From positions 1 through 13,473 of the forward strand of contig CAMDDI010000074.1 in NCBI GenBank assembly GCA_945890905.1: a DNA stretch of 13,473 bases, in the 5' to 3' direction. Source of the DNA: Bacteriovorax stolpii (GTDB taxonomy: Bacteria > Bdellovibrionota > Bacteriovoracia > Bacteriovoracales > Bacteriovoracaceae). How positions within the stretch are numbered: position 1 is the first letter of the stretch; each line of letters starts with the position of its first letter. The notes beneath the pieces were generated by a model. The model was not told the DNA's origin. It ran no database searches and was given only the letters and a program-made list of their open reading frames with translations. Position numbers and translations under genes: made by a program. Below are positions 1 to 7,469 of the stretch, piece by piece.

Positions 1-2793
1 CATATCCGTGCGATTGCAGAAACAGCGAAGTCATTTAAGCCAAGAGTCCTTCCTAAGCATGACCATGTTCAAAAATTATCAGGACTCGAGCCCCTTAAAA
101 TGTTTGCCGGATCAAATTTCATCAACATTGGTGAAAGAACTAACCTCACCGGATCAATTGCCTTTAAAAAACTAATCTTAGATAAAAATTACGAAGAAGC
201 TCTTCGTGTGGCACGTGAACAAGTAGAAAACGGAGCCCAAATCATCGACATCAATATGGATGAAGGGATGATTGACTCTGAAAAAACCATGGTTCATTTT
301 TTAAATCTCATCGCTTCTGAACCTGATATATGCCGGGTTCCTATCATGATCGATTCTTCTAAGTGGACAGTAATTGAAGCTGGGCTTAAGCGTGTGCAAG
401 GTAAAGCAATTGTAAACTCAATTTCACTTAAAGAAGGCGAGCAAAAATTCATTGAATCTGCCCGGCTTGTTCAAAAATATGGGGCAGCGATGGTTGTCAT
501 GGCCTTTGATGAAAAAGGTCAAGCCGATACCAAAGATCGCCGTATTGAAATTTGCTCACGAGCGTACAAAATTCTCACAGAAGTGGTGAAGTTTAATCCC
601 GAAGATATAATTTTTGACCCCAACATCCTTACGGTTGCCACGGGAATGGAAGAACACAATAATTACGCTGTTGATTTCATCGAAGCGACCCGTTGGATTA
701 AAACAAATCTCCCCTATGTAAAAGTCAGTGGTGGAGTATCTAATCTTTCATTCTCATTCCGAGGAAATAATCTCGTAAGAGAAGCTATGCACTCATCTTT
801 TCTTTATCACGCCATTAAAGCAGGAATGGATATGGGGATTGTGAATGCGGGAGCTCTTCCTGTTTATACTGACATTCCCAATGATTTATTAGAATTAGTT
901 GAAGATGTGATCTTTAACCGACGTACTGATTCTACTGAAAGACTTATTGAATACGCCACGCGCGTAAAGGGTGCGGCCAAAACTGAGAAAAAAGACGAGG
1001 AATGGCGCTCTCTTCCAGTAGAGAAGCGGCTTGAGTACGCTTTGATCAAAGGAATTGTAGATCATATTGATGCCGACACCGAAGAAGTAAGGAAACAAGT
1101 ATCCCGACCCCTGGATGTGATTGAAGGTCCTCTCATGCGTGGGATGAACGTGGTTGGTGATTTATTTGGTGAAGGAAAAATGTTTCTTCCTCAAGTGGTG
1201 AAATCGGCTCGGGTGATGAAAAAAGCTGTGGCCTATCTTCAACCCTACATTGAAGCAGAAAAATCTGGTGCCGTTCAAAAGCGCAATGGACGCATTCTTA
1301 TGGCCACTGTTAAGGGAGATGTGCACGATATTGGTAAAAATATTGTGGGTGTTGTTCTTGGTTGTAATAATTATGAAGTCATTGATATGGGTGTGATGGT
1401 TCCCGCGGAAAAAATTCTTGAAGAAGCAAAACGACTTCAAGTGGATATGATTGGTCTCTCTGGTCTTATCACCCCTTCTCTGGATGAAATGGTTCATGTG
1501 GCCAAAGAGATGACTCGTCTTAATTTCACAGTTCCACTTTTAATTGGTGGGGCGACAACTTCCCGGGTACATACTGCTGTTAAAATTGATCCTCACTATA
1601 AAGGTAGTATCATTCACGTATCGGACGCTTCTCGGGCAGTTCCGGTAGTGGAAAAATTTTTAAATGATGCCACTAAAGTTCAATGTCACGACGATCAAAA
1701 GGCAGAATACGAAAAAATGCGTATTGCCCATGCAGCTGCTCAGCGTGAAGAAAAATATCTCACTCTTGAAGAAGCACGACAAAACAGAGTGAAAATTTCT
1801 TGGAATGAAACTGAAATCAGAAAACCGGCCAAGTTAGGTGTCACAGTTATCAATGATCTTCCCATTAAAGATCTCATTCCTTACATCGACTGGACTCCCT
1901 TCTTTATGACATGGAGACTTCGCGGGGCGTATCCTAAAATTTTTGAAGACAAAGAAGTTGGTGAAGAAGCCAAAAAAATATTTGATGATGCTCATGCTAT
2001 TCTTAGAGAGATGGTTCAAGAGAACTCGCTGAAGGCCCGTGCCGTTTTTGGTCTCTTCCCAGCTAATGCCGTGGGGGATGATATTGAAGTCTATACAGTG
2101 GATGAAAGAAATCACGAATGGGATTGCGAAAAACACGGAAAACACGAACAAAAAGTGACCACTGAGGATAGAACTAAAGTTCAGGCCACTCTCCATATGC
2201 TTCGGTCTCAGAGACAAATGGAAGAATCAGATTCGGCCAATCCTTGTTTGTCAGATTTCATTGCACCTAAAGAAACTGGAAAAATGGATTACGTGGGAGC
2301 CTTCTGTGTAACGACCGGAATCGGCTTAGAAGAGCTGTGTGCGAAGTATGTGAAGGATCAAGATGATTACAGTCACATTATGGCCAAAAGCTTAGCAGAC
2401 CGCCTGGCCGAAGCTTTCGCTGAGTATCTTCATGAAAAAGTACGTAAAGAATATTGGGGTTATGCTGCAACTGAAAAACTATCCCGAGAAGATGTTATCC
2501 GGGAAAAGTACCAAGGTATTCGTCCGGCACCTGGATACGCTGCTTGCCCAGACCATTTAGAGAAAAAAACATTGTTCAGATTGCTTAATATCGAAAATAA
2601 TATTGGAGTAAGTCTTACTCATTCGATGGCGATGGTACCACCCTCTTCGGTAAGTGGATGGTACTTCTCCCATCCTGAGTCGCGCTACTTCAACGTCGGT
2701 AAGTTAGGTCGTGATCAACTAGAAGATTACGCCCGCAGAACTGATGTTTCAGTAAACGAAATGGAAAAATGGCTCTCAGCTAATTTGTTTTAA
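1..2793 (+). CDS. metH: Cobalamin-dependent methionine synthase MetH (5' partial)
   Basis: Transfers a methyl group from 5-methyltetrahydrofolate to homocysteine through cob(I)alamin, in the cytoplasm. The frame is open from base 1. The first 33 codons match the linker after the homocysteine domain (HIRAIAETAK...LSGLEPLK), so the ATG at 100 is an internal Met and the true start lies left of the window. In order, counting codons from base 1: pterin-binding domain about 34-300 (NIGERTN, INMDEGM, SGGVSN, FSFRGN); cobalamin cap and Rossmann domains about 310-570, with the axial His at codon 442 in GDVHDIGK; SAM-dependent reactivation domain about 590-930 (YIDWTPFF, RPAPGYAACP at 841-850, GWYFSHP). 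930 codons are visible of roughly 1,200 expected; the homocysteine/zinc domain is outside. Compared with E. coli MetH as I remember it, the activation domain carries about 23 extra residues near 2113-2180. metF follows after 9 bases. Identity is very secure. Confidence 0.98.
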   Translation, partial: HIRAIAETAKSFKPRVLPKHDHVQKLSGLEPLKMFAGSNFINIGERTNLTGSIAFKKLILDKNYEEALRVAREQVENGAQIIDINMDEGMIDSEKTMVHFLNLIASEPDICRVPIMIDSSKWTVIEAGLKRVQGKAIVNSISLKEGEQKFIESARLVQKYGAAMVVMAFDEKGQADTKDRRIEICSRAYKILTEVVKFNPEDIIFDPNILTVATGMEEHNNYAVDFIEATRWIKTNLPYVKVSGGVSNLSFSFRGNNLVREAMHSSFLYHAIKAGMDMGIVNAGALPVYTDIPNDLLELVEDVIFNRRTDSTERLIEYATRVKGAAKTEKKDEEWRSLPVEKRLEYALIKGIVDHIDADTEEVRKQVSRPLDVIEGPLMRGMNVVGDLFGEGKMFLPQVVKSARVMKKAVAYLQPYIEAEKSGAVQKRNGRILMATVKGDVHDIGKNIVGVVLGCNNYEVIDMGVMVPAEKILEEAKRLQVDMIGLSGLITPSLDEMVHVAKEMTRLNFTVPLLIGGATTSRVHTAVKIDPHYKGSIIHVSDASRAVPVVEKFLNDATKVQCHDDQKAEYEKMRIAHAAAQREEKYLTLEEARQNRVKISWNETEIRKPAKLGVTVINDLPIKDLIPYIDWTPFFMTWRLRGAYPKIFEDKEVGEEAKKIFDDAHAILREMVQENSLKARAVFGLFPANAVGDDIEVYTVDERNHEWDCEKHGKHEQKVTTEDRTKVQATLHMLRSQRQMEESDSANPCLSDFIAPKETGKMDYVGAFCVTTGIGLEELCAKYVKDQDDYSHIMAKSLADRLAEAFAEYLHEKVRKEYWGYAATEKLSREDVIREKYQGIRPAPGYAACPDHLEKKTLFRLLNIENNIGVSLTHSMAMVPPSSVSGWYFSHPESRYFNVGKLGRDQLEDYARRTDVSVNEMEKWLSANLF

Positions 2794-2802
2794 GAGGAAT
2801 AT

Positions 2803-3759
2803 ATGGCCAAGGTTGTTGATCACATTAAGAATTCAAATAAAACTCTCTTCTCACTTGAGATTTTGCCCCCCAGTACGGGCGAGAGTATTCAGAAACTATT
2901 CGATAACGTAACTCCTTTGATGGAGTTTAAACCTAAGTTCATCGATGTGACTTATCATCGTGAAGAATATGTATTCAAGAAAATGCCTAACGGTCTCCTG
3001 GAGCAAAAATCCATCCGTAAACGTCCGGGAACTGTTTCTATTTGTGCTGCTCTTATGCATAAGTTTGATGTAGATACCGTTCCCCATATTATTTGCGGCG
3101 GATTTACAAAAGAAGAAACTGAGTACGCACTCATTGATCTCAACTTCTTAGGCATTGATAATGTCCTAGCTCTTCGTGGGGATTGTATTAAAGGTCAAAA
3201 AACTTTTGAACCTACCATTGGCGGGCATAAATACGCTGATGAGCTTGTGGCCCAAGTGAATTCCATGAACAAAGGTCATTATCTTTCTGAAGAGCTTCAA
3301 AACCCCACCCCTACTAAGTTCTGTATTGGTGTAGCTGGATATCCTGAAAAGCATTATGAATCACCTAATATCAAAACTGATCTGAAATATCTCAAGCAAA
3401 AGATTCAAAATGGTGCCGAGTATGTGGTGACTCAGATGTTTTTTGATAATAAGAAATTTTTTGAATTCGTCGATAAATGTCGTGCGGAAGGTATTACTGT
3501 CCCTATCATTCCAGGACTTAAGCCCATTACCATGAAATCACAAATAGTGAATCTTCCGAGAAACTTCTTTCTCGATATGCCGGATGATCTTATCGATGCC
3601 ATCGAAAAATGTCGCAACGATGATGATGTTAAAAATGTAGGGGTTGAATGGGCCATTGCTCAGGCCCAGGAACTTGTGAAACACAAAGTTCCTTGTTTGC
3701 ATTTTTACTCAATGGGAAAATCTACAGCAATTCAACAGATTGCTTCTAAGCTTTTTTAA
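2803..3759 (+). CDS. metF: 5,10-methylenetetrahydrofolate reductase MetF
   Basis: FAD enzyme that reduces 5,10-methylene-THF to 5-methyl-THF, the methyl donor used by the MetH encoded just upstream. The 318 residues form a single bacterial-type TIM-barrel catalytic domain with no eukaryotic regulatory domain. Visible family features: SLEILPPSTG with the likely proton-donating Glu19; ALRGD with Asp127, equivalent to E. coli Asp120; TQMFFD with Gln211; IIPGLKPI near 235-242. The start has a GAGGA ribosome site directly after the metH stop, so the two genes are almost certainly one transcript. Several stretches (VTYHREEYVFKK, PHIICGGFTKEET, FCIGVAGYPEKH) and an extra loop near residues 150-173 recall the MetF type I associate with Bacteroidetes rather than the E. 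coli type. That comparison is from memory. Confidence 0.96.
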   Translation: MAKVVDHIKNSNKTLFSLEILPPSTGESIQKLFDNVTPLMEFKPKFIDVTYHREEYVFKKMPNGLLEQKSIRKRPGTVSICAALMHKFDVDTVPHIICGGFTKEETEYALIDLNFLGIDNVLALRGDCIKGQKTFEPTIGGHKYADELVAQVNSMNKGHYLSEELQNPTPTKFCIGVAGYPEKHYESPNIKTDLKYLKQKIQNGAEYVVTQMFFDNKKFFEFVDKCRAEGITVPIIPGLKPITMKSQIVNLPRNFFLDMPDDLIDAIEKCRNDDDVKNVGVEWAIAQAQELVKHKVPCLHFYSMGKSTAIQQIASKLF

Positions 3760-3762
3760 AAT

Positions 3763-4143
3763 TTATTTGCGCGGACATTGATTACAGTCTTCGTCTTTTT
3801 TATTTGTGAGTTCGCGCAACTCTTCAACTTTTTGATAAAAAAATTCTTTCACTTTCCTTCCTTGCTCATTATCTAAAAGCCAGGCGAGCTTTGACACTCC
3901 GGGAAGTGTCTTTAAAAGATAATCTATGACTTCAGGCCCACTCAAAATTTCTCTTTCTGCTGTGATCAAGTGAACTTTTTCAAGACATGCCTGCCTTGAG
4001 AGCTCGGGAAATTCATTAAACACTTCTTCATCCCGCGCCGAGACAAAGCTTAAACTCTTATCTAAATGCTCAAGTCCCTGCTTAAATCTCAAGCATAATG
4101 GACATTCTGGATCAAAGAGTACGAGTGGCAAATGGTATTTCAT
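3763..4143 (-). CDS. DCC-family (DUF393) thiol-disulfide oxidoreductase-like protein
   Basis: A 126-residue protein with the signature of the DCC/DUF393 family, which are small thioredoxin-fold proteins of mostly unproven substrate. The N-terminus reads LVLFDPECPLCLRF, with the CxxC pair at Cys14/Cys17. The C-terminus ends in a second CxxC (Cys120/Cys123, CNQCPRK), which is common in this family. No signal peptide is seen, so it is probably cytoplasmic. Here FDPEC replaces the usual YDG.C form, so the family Asp is kept but the Gly is Pro. It converges on metF with only 3 bases between stops and is divergent from phoX. A near-consensus -10 lies 8 bases before its ATG. Redox role is inferred from the family. 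Confidence 0.85.
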   Translation of the reverse strand: MKYHLPLVLFDPECPLCLRFKQGLEHLDKSLSFVSARDEEVFNEFPELSRQACLEKVHLITAEREILSGPEVIDYLLKTLPGVSKLAWLLDNEQGRKVKEFFYQKVEELRELTNKKDEDCNQCPRK

Positions 4144-4151
4144 AGACCTTT

Positions 4152-4181
4152 ATTATATCATAACTTATTCCAATTTCTTAA
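4152..4181 (-). promoter_or_regulatory. Predicted sigma70-type promoter for the DCC gene
   Basis: On the minus strand a perfect TATAAT (4157-4152) sits 18 bases from TTAAGA (4181-4176, 4 of 6 matches to TTGACA). Transcription would start about 4145-4142, essentially on the ATG at 4143, giving a leaderless or nearly leaderless mRNA. The -35 box overlaps the phoX ribosome-binding sequence AAGAGGA (4181-4187) on the other strand. The phoX promoter must share this gap or lie inside the DCC gene; TATTAT (4151-4156) and TATCAT (4156-4161) are weak candidates for its -10. Confidence 0.45.
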
Positions 4182-4193
4182 AGAGGACTTCAG

Positions 4194-5732
4194 ATGAATC
4201 GCAGAGAATTTTTGCAATTTTTAGGTGTTTCTGGGGTGATCTCAACTCTGCCAGGGAATCTCTCTGCTCGAACTCCTGCTCTTTACCCCGTTTCCCTGGC
4301 TCCAAGTTTGGAAGATAAATTACTAACTGCTCAAGACTTAAATTACAAATTACTTTTGAGCTGGGGTGATAAAATAAATGTGTCGCAAAAATTTGGTTTT
4401 AATAATGATTTCCTTGCCTTTCACCCTCTGCAAAAAGACCGTGGAATTATGTGGGTCAATCATGAATATGTGAATTCACTATTTATCAAAGGTCCTGAAC
4501 GATCTAAAGAAAATATTGATTTTGAAAGACTAGAAGTGGGCGGATCACTCATTGAAATTAGGAAAGTAAAAGACGACTGGCAACTGGTAGCAGATTCAAA
4601 GTTTAATCGTCGTCTTGATGCTACAACTGAAATCCCCTTTGCTTGGCCAGAACCAATTATGGGTTCTAAAGTTGCCATTGGAACTCTTGCTGGATGCGCT
4701 GGAGGAAAAACACCTTGGGGAACAATTCTTAGTTGTGAAGAAAACTATGACATGTTTTATGGTGAGCGTGATCGAAAAGGAAACACAACTAAGAGTTGGC
4801 AGCAATGGGAGAAAGTTTATCCGCTGGCACCAGAGCATTACGGATGGGTGGTAGAGATTGAACCTGAAACTGGAAAGGCCAAAAAACTTGTCTCTCTTGG
4901 TCGTTGTGCCCATGAGTGTGCAGCTGTAACCAAAGCCAAAAATGGAAAAATTGTCGCCTATACTGGGGATGATGCTAATGACGAACATCTTTATAAATTT
5001 ATCTCTGACTCTGATTCTTCTTTAGAGAAAGGAAAACTCTATGTCGCCAATCTTGAGAAAGGCGAATGGATTTCTTTAGATATAAATGATCAACCTAAGC
5101 TCAGAGAAACATTTAAAAATCAAACTGAGATTCAAATCTATACCAGAGAGGCCGCTAAAATTGTGGGTGCGACTCCTCTTGATCGTCCCGAGGACATTGA
5201 ATTTGACCCACTCACTGGAAATGTACTCATTGCCTTAACCAATAATAAACCGAAGAAAAACTACTACGGCAGCATTTTAAAAATCATGGAAAAAAATAAT
5301 GATCCTGGTTCATTGTTTTTCACTCACGATACTTTTCTTGCGGGAGGTCCAAAAACTGGTTTTGCTTCTCCTGACAACATGGTTTTTGACCCTAAAGGAA
5401 ACTTATGGTTCACAACAGATGTGTCCGGTCCCGAAATTAATAAGGGTCCTTACCAAGGCTATGGAAATAACAGTCTATTTGTTTTCTTTAGAAGTGGATC
5501 CCGTGCAGGTGAAGTGATCAGAGTGGCCAGTGCTCCCATCGATGCTGAATTCACTGGTCCTTGTTTTTCTCCAGACTTTAAGACACTCTTTTTATCTGTT
5601 CAGCATCCGGGAGAAAACAGCCCATCTGCTGACAAACCTACTAGTACCTGGCCTAATGGCAAAACTCCGAAACCGTCAGTCGTCTGTCTCCAAGGGTCAC
5701 TGCTGGATAAAATTGTTCAAGGAAATATATGA
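4194..5732 (+). CDS. phoX: PhoX-family (DUF839) Tat-exported phosphatase
   Basis: Probable Ca/Fe-dependent alkaline phosphatase that releases phosphate from organic phosphoesters outside the inner membrane. It starts with a twin-arginine signal (NRREFLQFLG, then a short apolar stretch to about residue 25), fitting export of PhoX after folding with metal. The 512-residue length is normal for the shorter PhoX forms. Family blocks in order: IMWVNHEYV 85-93; GCAGGKTPWGT 167-177, whose Cys168 matches the iron-ligand Cys of characterised PhoX; LSCEENY 179-185; GRCAHECAAV 236-245; TGDDANDEHLYKF 257-269; RPEDIEFDP 331-339; ASPDNMVFDPKGNLW 391-405; SVQHPGE 468-474. The start has AAGAGGA 6 bases upstream. 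Its stop overlaps the next start as ATGA. The exact substrate is not provable; some DUF839 proteins are not phosphatases. No clear Pho box was seen. Confidence 0.88.
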   Translation: MNRREFLQFLGVSGVISTLPGNLSARTPALYPVSLAPSLEDKLLTAQDLNYKLLLSWGDKINVSQKFGFNNDFLAFHPLQKDRGIMWVNHEYVNSLFIKGPERSKENIDFERLEVGGSLIEIRKVKDDWQLVADSKFNRRLDATTEIPFAWPEPIMGSKVAIGTLAGCAGGKTPWGTILSCEENYDMFYGERDRKGNTTKSWQQWEKVYPLAPEHYGWVVEIEPETGKAKKLVSLGRCAHECAAVTKAKNGKIVAYTGDDANDEHLYKFISDSDSSLEKGKLYVANLEKGEWISLDINDQPKLRETFKNQTEIQIYTREAAKIVGATPLDRPEDIEFDPLTGNVLIALTNNKPKKNYYGSILKIMEKNNDPGSLFFTHDTFLAGGPKTGFASPDNMVFDPKGNLWFTTDVSGPEINKGPYQGYGNNSLFVFFRSGSRAGEVIRVASAPIDAEFTGPCFSPDFKTLFLSVQHPGENSPSADKPTSTWPNGKTPKPSVVCLQGSLLDKIVQGNI

Positions 5733-6013
5733 AAAGCGAACATCTCAAAACGACCTTTCAACTTTTTGTTTGTAACCATGCAGACTGTGAAAAAAGAGGC
5801 TCTAGAGAACTTACAAGCAATCTGAAAAAATGGGCAAAAGAGCATCATAAAGAAAATATCAAAGTTTACCGCAGCGGATGTTTAAGTAAATGTTCTGAAG
5901 GCATAGCCATTGCATGTTTTCCCGAAAAAAATATTTTAACTGAAGTTGAACTTGATGATGAGATGAAAATAAAAAAGGGCCTCCAAGAGGCCCTAAAAGA
6001 TCTAAAATCTTAG
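5729..6013 (+). CDS. Thioredoxin-like [2Fe-2S] ferredoxin
   Basis: A 94-residue cytoplasmic protein of the thioredoxin-like [2Fe-2S] ferredoxin type (the fold of NuoE-like and Aquifex ferredoxins). Likely cluster ligands are Cys15 and Cys20 (FVCNHADC) and Cys51 and Cys55 (GCLSKC); Cys63 is extra. The SGCLSKCSEGIAIACFPE block is the typical second half of the site. The ATG overlaps the phoX stop by four bases (ATGA) with no strong ribosome site of its own, so translation is probably coupled to phoX. Its last 15 codons also contain the terminator hairpin of the convergent carboxypeptidase gene, and the two coding regions overlap by 4 bases. The redox partner is unknown. A link to PhoX, such as a role in its iron cofactor, is only suggested by the coupling. 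Confidence 0.85.
   Translation: MKSEHLKTTFQLFVCNHADCEKRGSRELTSNLKKWAKEHHKENIKVYRSGCLSKCSEGIAIACFPEKNILTEVELDDEMKIKKGLQEALKDLKS
5966..5994 (-). terminator. Rho-independent terminator of the M14 carboxypeptidase gene
   Basis: A perfect 8-bp stem (5976-5983 with 5987-5994; AGGGCCTC/GAGGCCCT) with a 3-base loop. On the minus strand the hairpin is followed at once by TTTTTTATTTT. On the plus strand what follows is A-rich, so it works for the minus strand only. It begins 16 bases past the carboxypeptidase stop. It lies wholly inside the ferredoxin reading frame, encoding KGLQEAL. Confidence 0.88.
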
Positions 6014-7350
6014 AACTTAACTACTGACTTACTTTTCACAGACATATTTGAGAGTTTTCTTGATGCTGATCCTTCAAAAGAGAAATCATAATTGCCTTCT
6101 TTCAAAATCACATAGAAGCTTCCGTCTGGATTAATCTTATACGACTGAACTTCGGTTTTCTCGCCTGCTTTAAAGATTTTAATCATAGAGTAAGATTTAG
6201 GTGCAATACCTTGAAGACTTGGTCCTTCTAAGCGCGTGAGCAAATGCATCCATCCCGGACGATTACGAAGAACCGTTTTATTACGCATTTTTTTGTAATC
6301 AGGGTGAAAGCCATCCCAATCCGAATTCACTTCAATCACAAAAGGGATAACTTGCTGCTCAACATACATCCAATCGATATCCCCACCATCAGCATTGTAG
6401 AGAAGCTCCCATGCCGTACCCGGCTTATAATCAAGCTTCTTACCAATTTCTTGTCCAATTGATTCAACGGCTTGACCTGTAGGCGTCTTATTTGGGCGAC
6501 ATCCGAATGGATAAATCACAATTTCTGAATATGAGTGATAAGAGATATCAAAAACTGGTTTAATTGAAGCTACAAAATTCATCATCGCCTGAGTTTCAGG
6601 TTCAGAAGCTGGAGCTGTTCCTCGATAATCCTGTGCTCCAGTATTGGCACTAGAACCCTTACAAGAATTCCAACCCGTCGGATAGTTGCGGTTAAGATCT
6701 ACTCCGTAACCATTTCGAGTATTCTTTCTCCACATGGAATTCTCGGTCCACATTTTATTGTTACCATCAAGGTTGAACATTGGAATAACCCAGATCTCAT
6801 AACTATCAACCCATTTAGTCACTTCTGGATCTTGACCATAGTTACTAGTTAGATAATCAATCATATCTGTGGTAATTTCTGGAGTCATCACTTCACGAGC
6901 GTGGTGCATAGCATTTACTAAAACAGCGGGCTCAATTTCATCTCGTTTGGCATTGTCAGAAATTTTAATGGCCCAGATATCGCGACCTTCTAGAGATTTT
7001 CCAATAACTTTTTCTTCGGTAATATCAGGGTACTTAGCATGAACTTCGTGAACGAAATCTTCAATTTCTTGTGGGTTTTTATATTCTTGCGACGGAGCTG
7101 CAGCCAAATTCTGTGGATAACTAAATCTGATATTGGCCTTTTGCTGTTTAATTAAATCTAACTCTTCATCCGTAAGAAGTGCCTCGATTTGCATCGTTTT
7201 ATAGTTTACACCAGTAATGTCAAATTCATTGGCCCTCAAAAATGTCTTCATTGAATCAGTGAGATCAAATCTTACAATATGGGCTTCGGCTGCAATTGCA
7301 GCGCCACTCACAAGACTTAAGGCAAGAAGGCTTCCTTTCCAGTTAAACAT
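6010..7350 (-). CDS. Secreted zinc carboxypeptidase, peptidase family M14
   Basis: A secreted metallo-carboxypeptidase that removes C-terminal residues from peptides. Residues 1-23 are a Sec signal (MFNWKGSLLALSLVSG, then AIA-AEA for cleavage). About 24-85 is a short pro-region and about 88-372 the catalytic domain. Zinc ligands fit His150 and Glu153 (HHARE) and His272 (ISYHSYSE). Substrate-binding residues fit RKN (208-210) and Asn220-Arg221 in DLNRNY. The general base fits Glu340 (FVIEVN). About 376-446 looks like a small beta-sandwich appendage. The layout is closest to the CPT/CPA branch; exact specificity cannot be read. The start is preceded by GGAG (7360-7357). The 119-base upstream gap (7351-7469) shows no convincing promoter. 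The gene ends in its own terminator. Predatory bacteria export many such hydrolases, so a prey-digestion or nutrient role is plausible. Confidence 0.95.
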   Translation of the reverse strand: MFNWKGSLLALSLVSGAAIAAEAHIVRFDLTDSMKTFLRANEFDITGVNYKTMQIEALLTDEELDLIKQQKANIRFSYPQNLAAAPSQEYKNPQEIEDFVHEVHAKYPDITEEKVIGKSLEGRDIWAIKISDNAKRDEIEPAVLVNAMHHAREVMTPEITTDMIDYLTSNYGQDPEVTKWVDSYEIWVIPMFNLDGNNKMWTENSMWRKNTRNGYGVDLNRNYPTGWNSCKGSSANTGAQDYRGTAPASEPETQAMMNFVASIKPVFDISYHSYSEIVIYPFGCRPNKTPTGQAVESIGQEIGKKLDYKPGTAWELLYNADGGDIDWMYVEQQVIPFVIEVNSDWDGFHPDYKKMRNKTVLRNRPGWMHLLTRLEGPSLQGIAPKSYSMIKIFKAGEKTEVQSYKINPDGSFYVILKEGNYDFSFEGSASRKLSNMSVKSKSVVKF

Positions 7351-7469
7351 GTCACACTCCTTTGCGATGTTCAGAATTCATCTAAGGACATCAAATGAGC
7401 ATGATAAAGTCAAAGGAATGGACTAAGAGGTAAGATTAAGTTGGGGGAGTATCAGACGTTAAGAATCAG

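Noticed and set aside
1162..1497. Minus-strand open frames within metH
   Set aside because: Antisense of conserved cobalamin-domain codons; translations have no family features.
100..2793. A separate short MetH starting at ATG 100
   Set aside because: The frame is open to base 1 and the 33 codons before it match the conserved MetH interdomain linker, so 100 is an internal Met of a longer gene.
3726..3757. Hairpin AGCAAT/ATTGCT followed by TTTTTT at the end of metF as a terminator
   Set aside because: Only a 6-bp AT-rich stem with a 7-base loop, and the T-run starts 7 bases after the stem. Too weak to call.
4615..4854. Plus-strand open frames in other phases inside phoX
   Set aside because: They overlap fully conserved PhoX blocks and lack their own start signals.
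7385..7413. TTGACT on the minus strand as -35 of the carboxypeptidase gene
   Set aside because: No acceptable -10 lies 16-18 bases downstream (TGTCCT only).
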